Notes under the pieces: generated by a model
Seen by the model: the letters and a program-made list of their open reading frames with translations, nothing else
The model's database searches: none
What the model was told of the DNA's origin: nothing
Part shown: positions 4,744 through 5,349 of the stretch, one piece after another
Numbering within the stretch: the stretch's first letter is position 1
How the letters are laid out: each line of letters starts with the position of its first letter
Made by a program: the position numbers and the translations under genes
Source of the DNA: Chloroflexia bacterium
Lineage (GTDB): Bacteria; Chloroflexota; Chloroflexia; Thermomicrobiales; UBA6265
Length of the DNA stretch: 5,349 bases
Direction of reading: 5' to 3'
NCBI GenBank assembly: GCA_030430125.1
Contig: JAUIGA010000238.1
Span: 1-5,349 of the forward strand

Positions 4744-5349
4744 TCACGCTGCCTCGCGTTCCGCCTTCCGCGTCCGGATCGCCGCCGCCACCTGCCCGAT
4801 CAGCAACAGCCCGATCGAGAACCCCATCACGATCGTCGCGATCGCGTTGATCTCCGGCGACAGCAGGTACCGGATGCGGTTGTAGATCACCAGCGGTAGC
4901 GTCTGCACCCCGCCACCGGCGACGAAGAACGTCAGCACGAACTCGTCGAACGACAGCGTGAACGCGATCAGCGCCCCGCCGATCACTCCCGGCATCACCA
5001 GCGGCAGCGTGATGTATCGAAAGGTCCGGAAGGGCGTCGCGCCCAGGTCCTGAGCCGCCTCCTCCAGCCGCGTGTCGAACCCGGCGAAACTCGTCAGGAT
5101 GATCGTCAGCGTGAACGGCAGCGCGAAGATCACATGCGCGATCAGGATCGTGAACCAGCCGAGATCGATGCCGATCCGGTTGTACCAGGTCAGCAGCGAT
5201 ACGCCGCTCACCACCGCCGGGATCAGCATCGGCAGGTAGAACAGCCCCTGCAGCGCGCCTCGCCCCGGGAACCGGTAGCGGCTCAGCCCGTAGGCCGCCA
5301 GCAGCCCGAGCAACGATGCGATCAGGGCGGTGCCGACCGCGACCTGCAG
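4744..5349 (-). CDS. ABC transporter permease, PotC-like (5' end outside window)
   Basis: The C-terminal 201 residues of an inner-membrane permease of the binding-protein-dependent transport family; the frame is still open at the window edge, so the true start is missing (probably some 60-80 residues). The visible part opens in a membrane segment (LQVAVGTALIASLLGLLAAYGLSRYRF..., 1-26) and contains about five further hydrophobic segments. The cytoplasmic EAA loop that docks on the ATPase reads EEAAQDLGATPFRTFRYITLP at 96-116. The following SFDEFVLTFFVAGGGVQTLP (133-152) and SPEINAIATI (164-173) closely resemble PotC, the second permease of spermidine/putrescine uptake. The same permease class also serves other substrates, so polyamines are the best guess only. 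Partner genes (PotB-like permease, ATPase, binding protein) would lie beyond the right edge. The TAG-free C-terminus is basic/acidic (RTRKAEREAA). Confidence 0.9.
   Translation of the reverse strand: MQVAVGTALIASLLGLLAAYGLSRYRFPGRGALQGLFYLPMLIPAVVSGVSLLTWYNRIGIDLGWFTILIAHVIFALPFTLTIILTSFAGFDTRLEEAAQDLGATPFRTFRYITLPLVMPGVIGGALIAFTLSFDEFVLTFFVAGGGVQTLPLVIYNRIRYLLSPEINAIATIVMGFSIGLLLIGQVAAAIRTRKAEREAA

Overview
This is a GC-rich bacterial chromosomal window. It carries housekeeping-type genes (M16 zinc peptidase, CinA C-terminal amidohydrolase, class I methyltransferase, PotC-like ABC permease) around a less GC-rich stretch at about 1700-2950. Hand counts of single 60-base rows give about 80% GC at 601-660, 53% at 2461-2520 and 38% at 2761-2820. 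The gene style (very high GC, standalone CinA domain, short M16B peptidase, PotC-type permease) would fit Chloroflexota of the Thermomicrobia type or a high-GC actinobacterium. That placement is an impression, not something the sequence proves.

Layout: (1) 5-1378, minus strand, M16 peptidase, with a TTG start that has a well-spaced AAGGAG. (2) 1379-1696, no convincing gene. (3) 1697-1945, minus, an 82-residue three-segment membrane protein. (4) 1989-2024, an 11-bp hairpin between two minus-strand genes. (5) 2036-2658, minus, a secreted six-cysteine protein whose signal peptide lies in a different frame from its mature part; the frames meet at a run of seven C. (6) 2659-2994, its upstream region, with a good sigma70-type promoter and a dyad over the -10. 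(7) 2995-3471, minus, CinA-C/PncC. (8) 3472-3707, a divergent regulatory region containing a 15-bp dyad. (9) 3708-4511, plus, SAM-dependent methyltransferase. (10) 4512-4743, a convergent gap with a two-copy tandem repeat and a 10-bp inverted repeat. (11) 4744-5349, minus, a PotC-like permease cut by the window edge.

The housekeeping genes do not form one obvious pathway. The most interesting part is 1697-2778: a promoter with a possible operator, a secreted orphan protein with a homopolymer frameshift inside its signal peptide, an intercistronic hairpin and a small membrane protein, all on one strand and in distinctly lower-GC DNA. It looks like an accessory two-gene unit. The frameshift could be a sequencing error, a decayed gene, slippage-based decoding or phase variation; the sequence alone cannot separate these.
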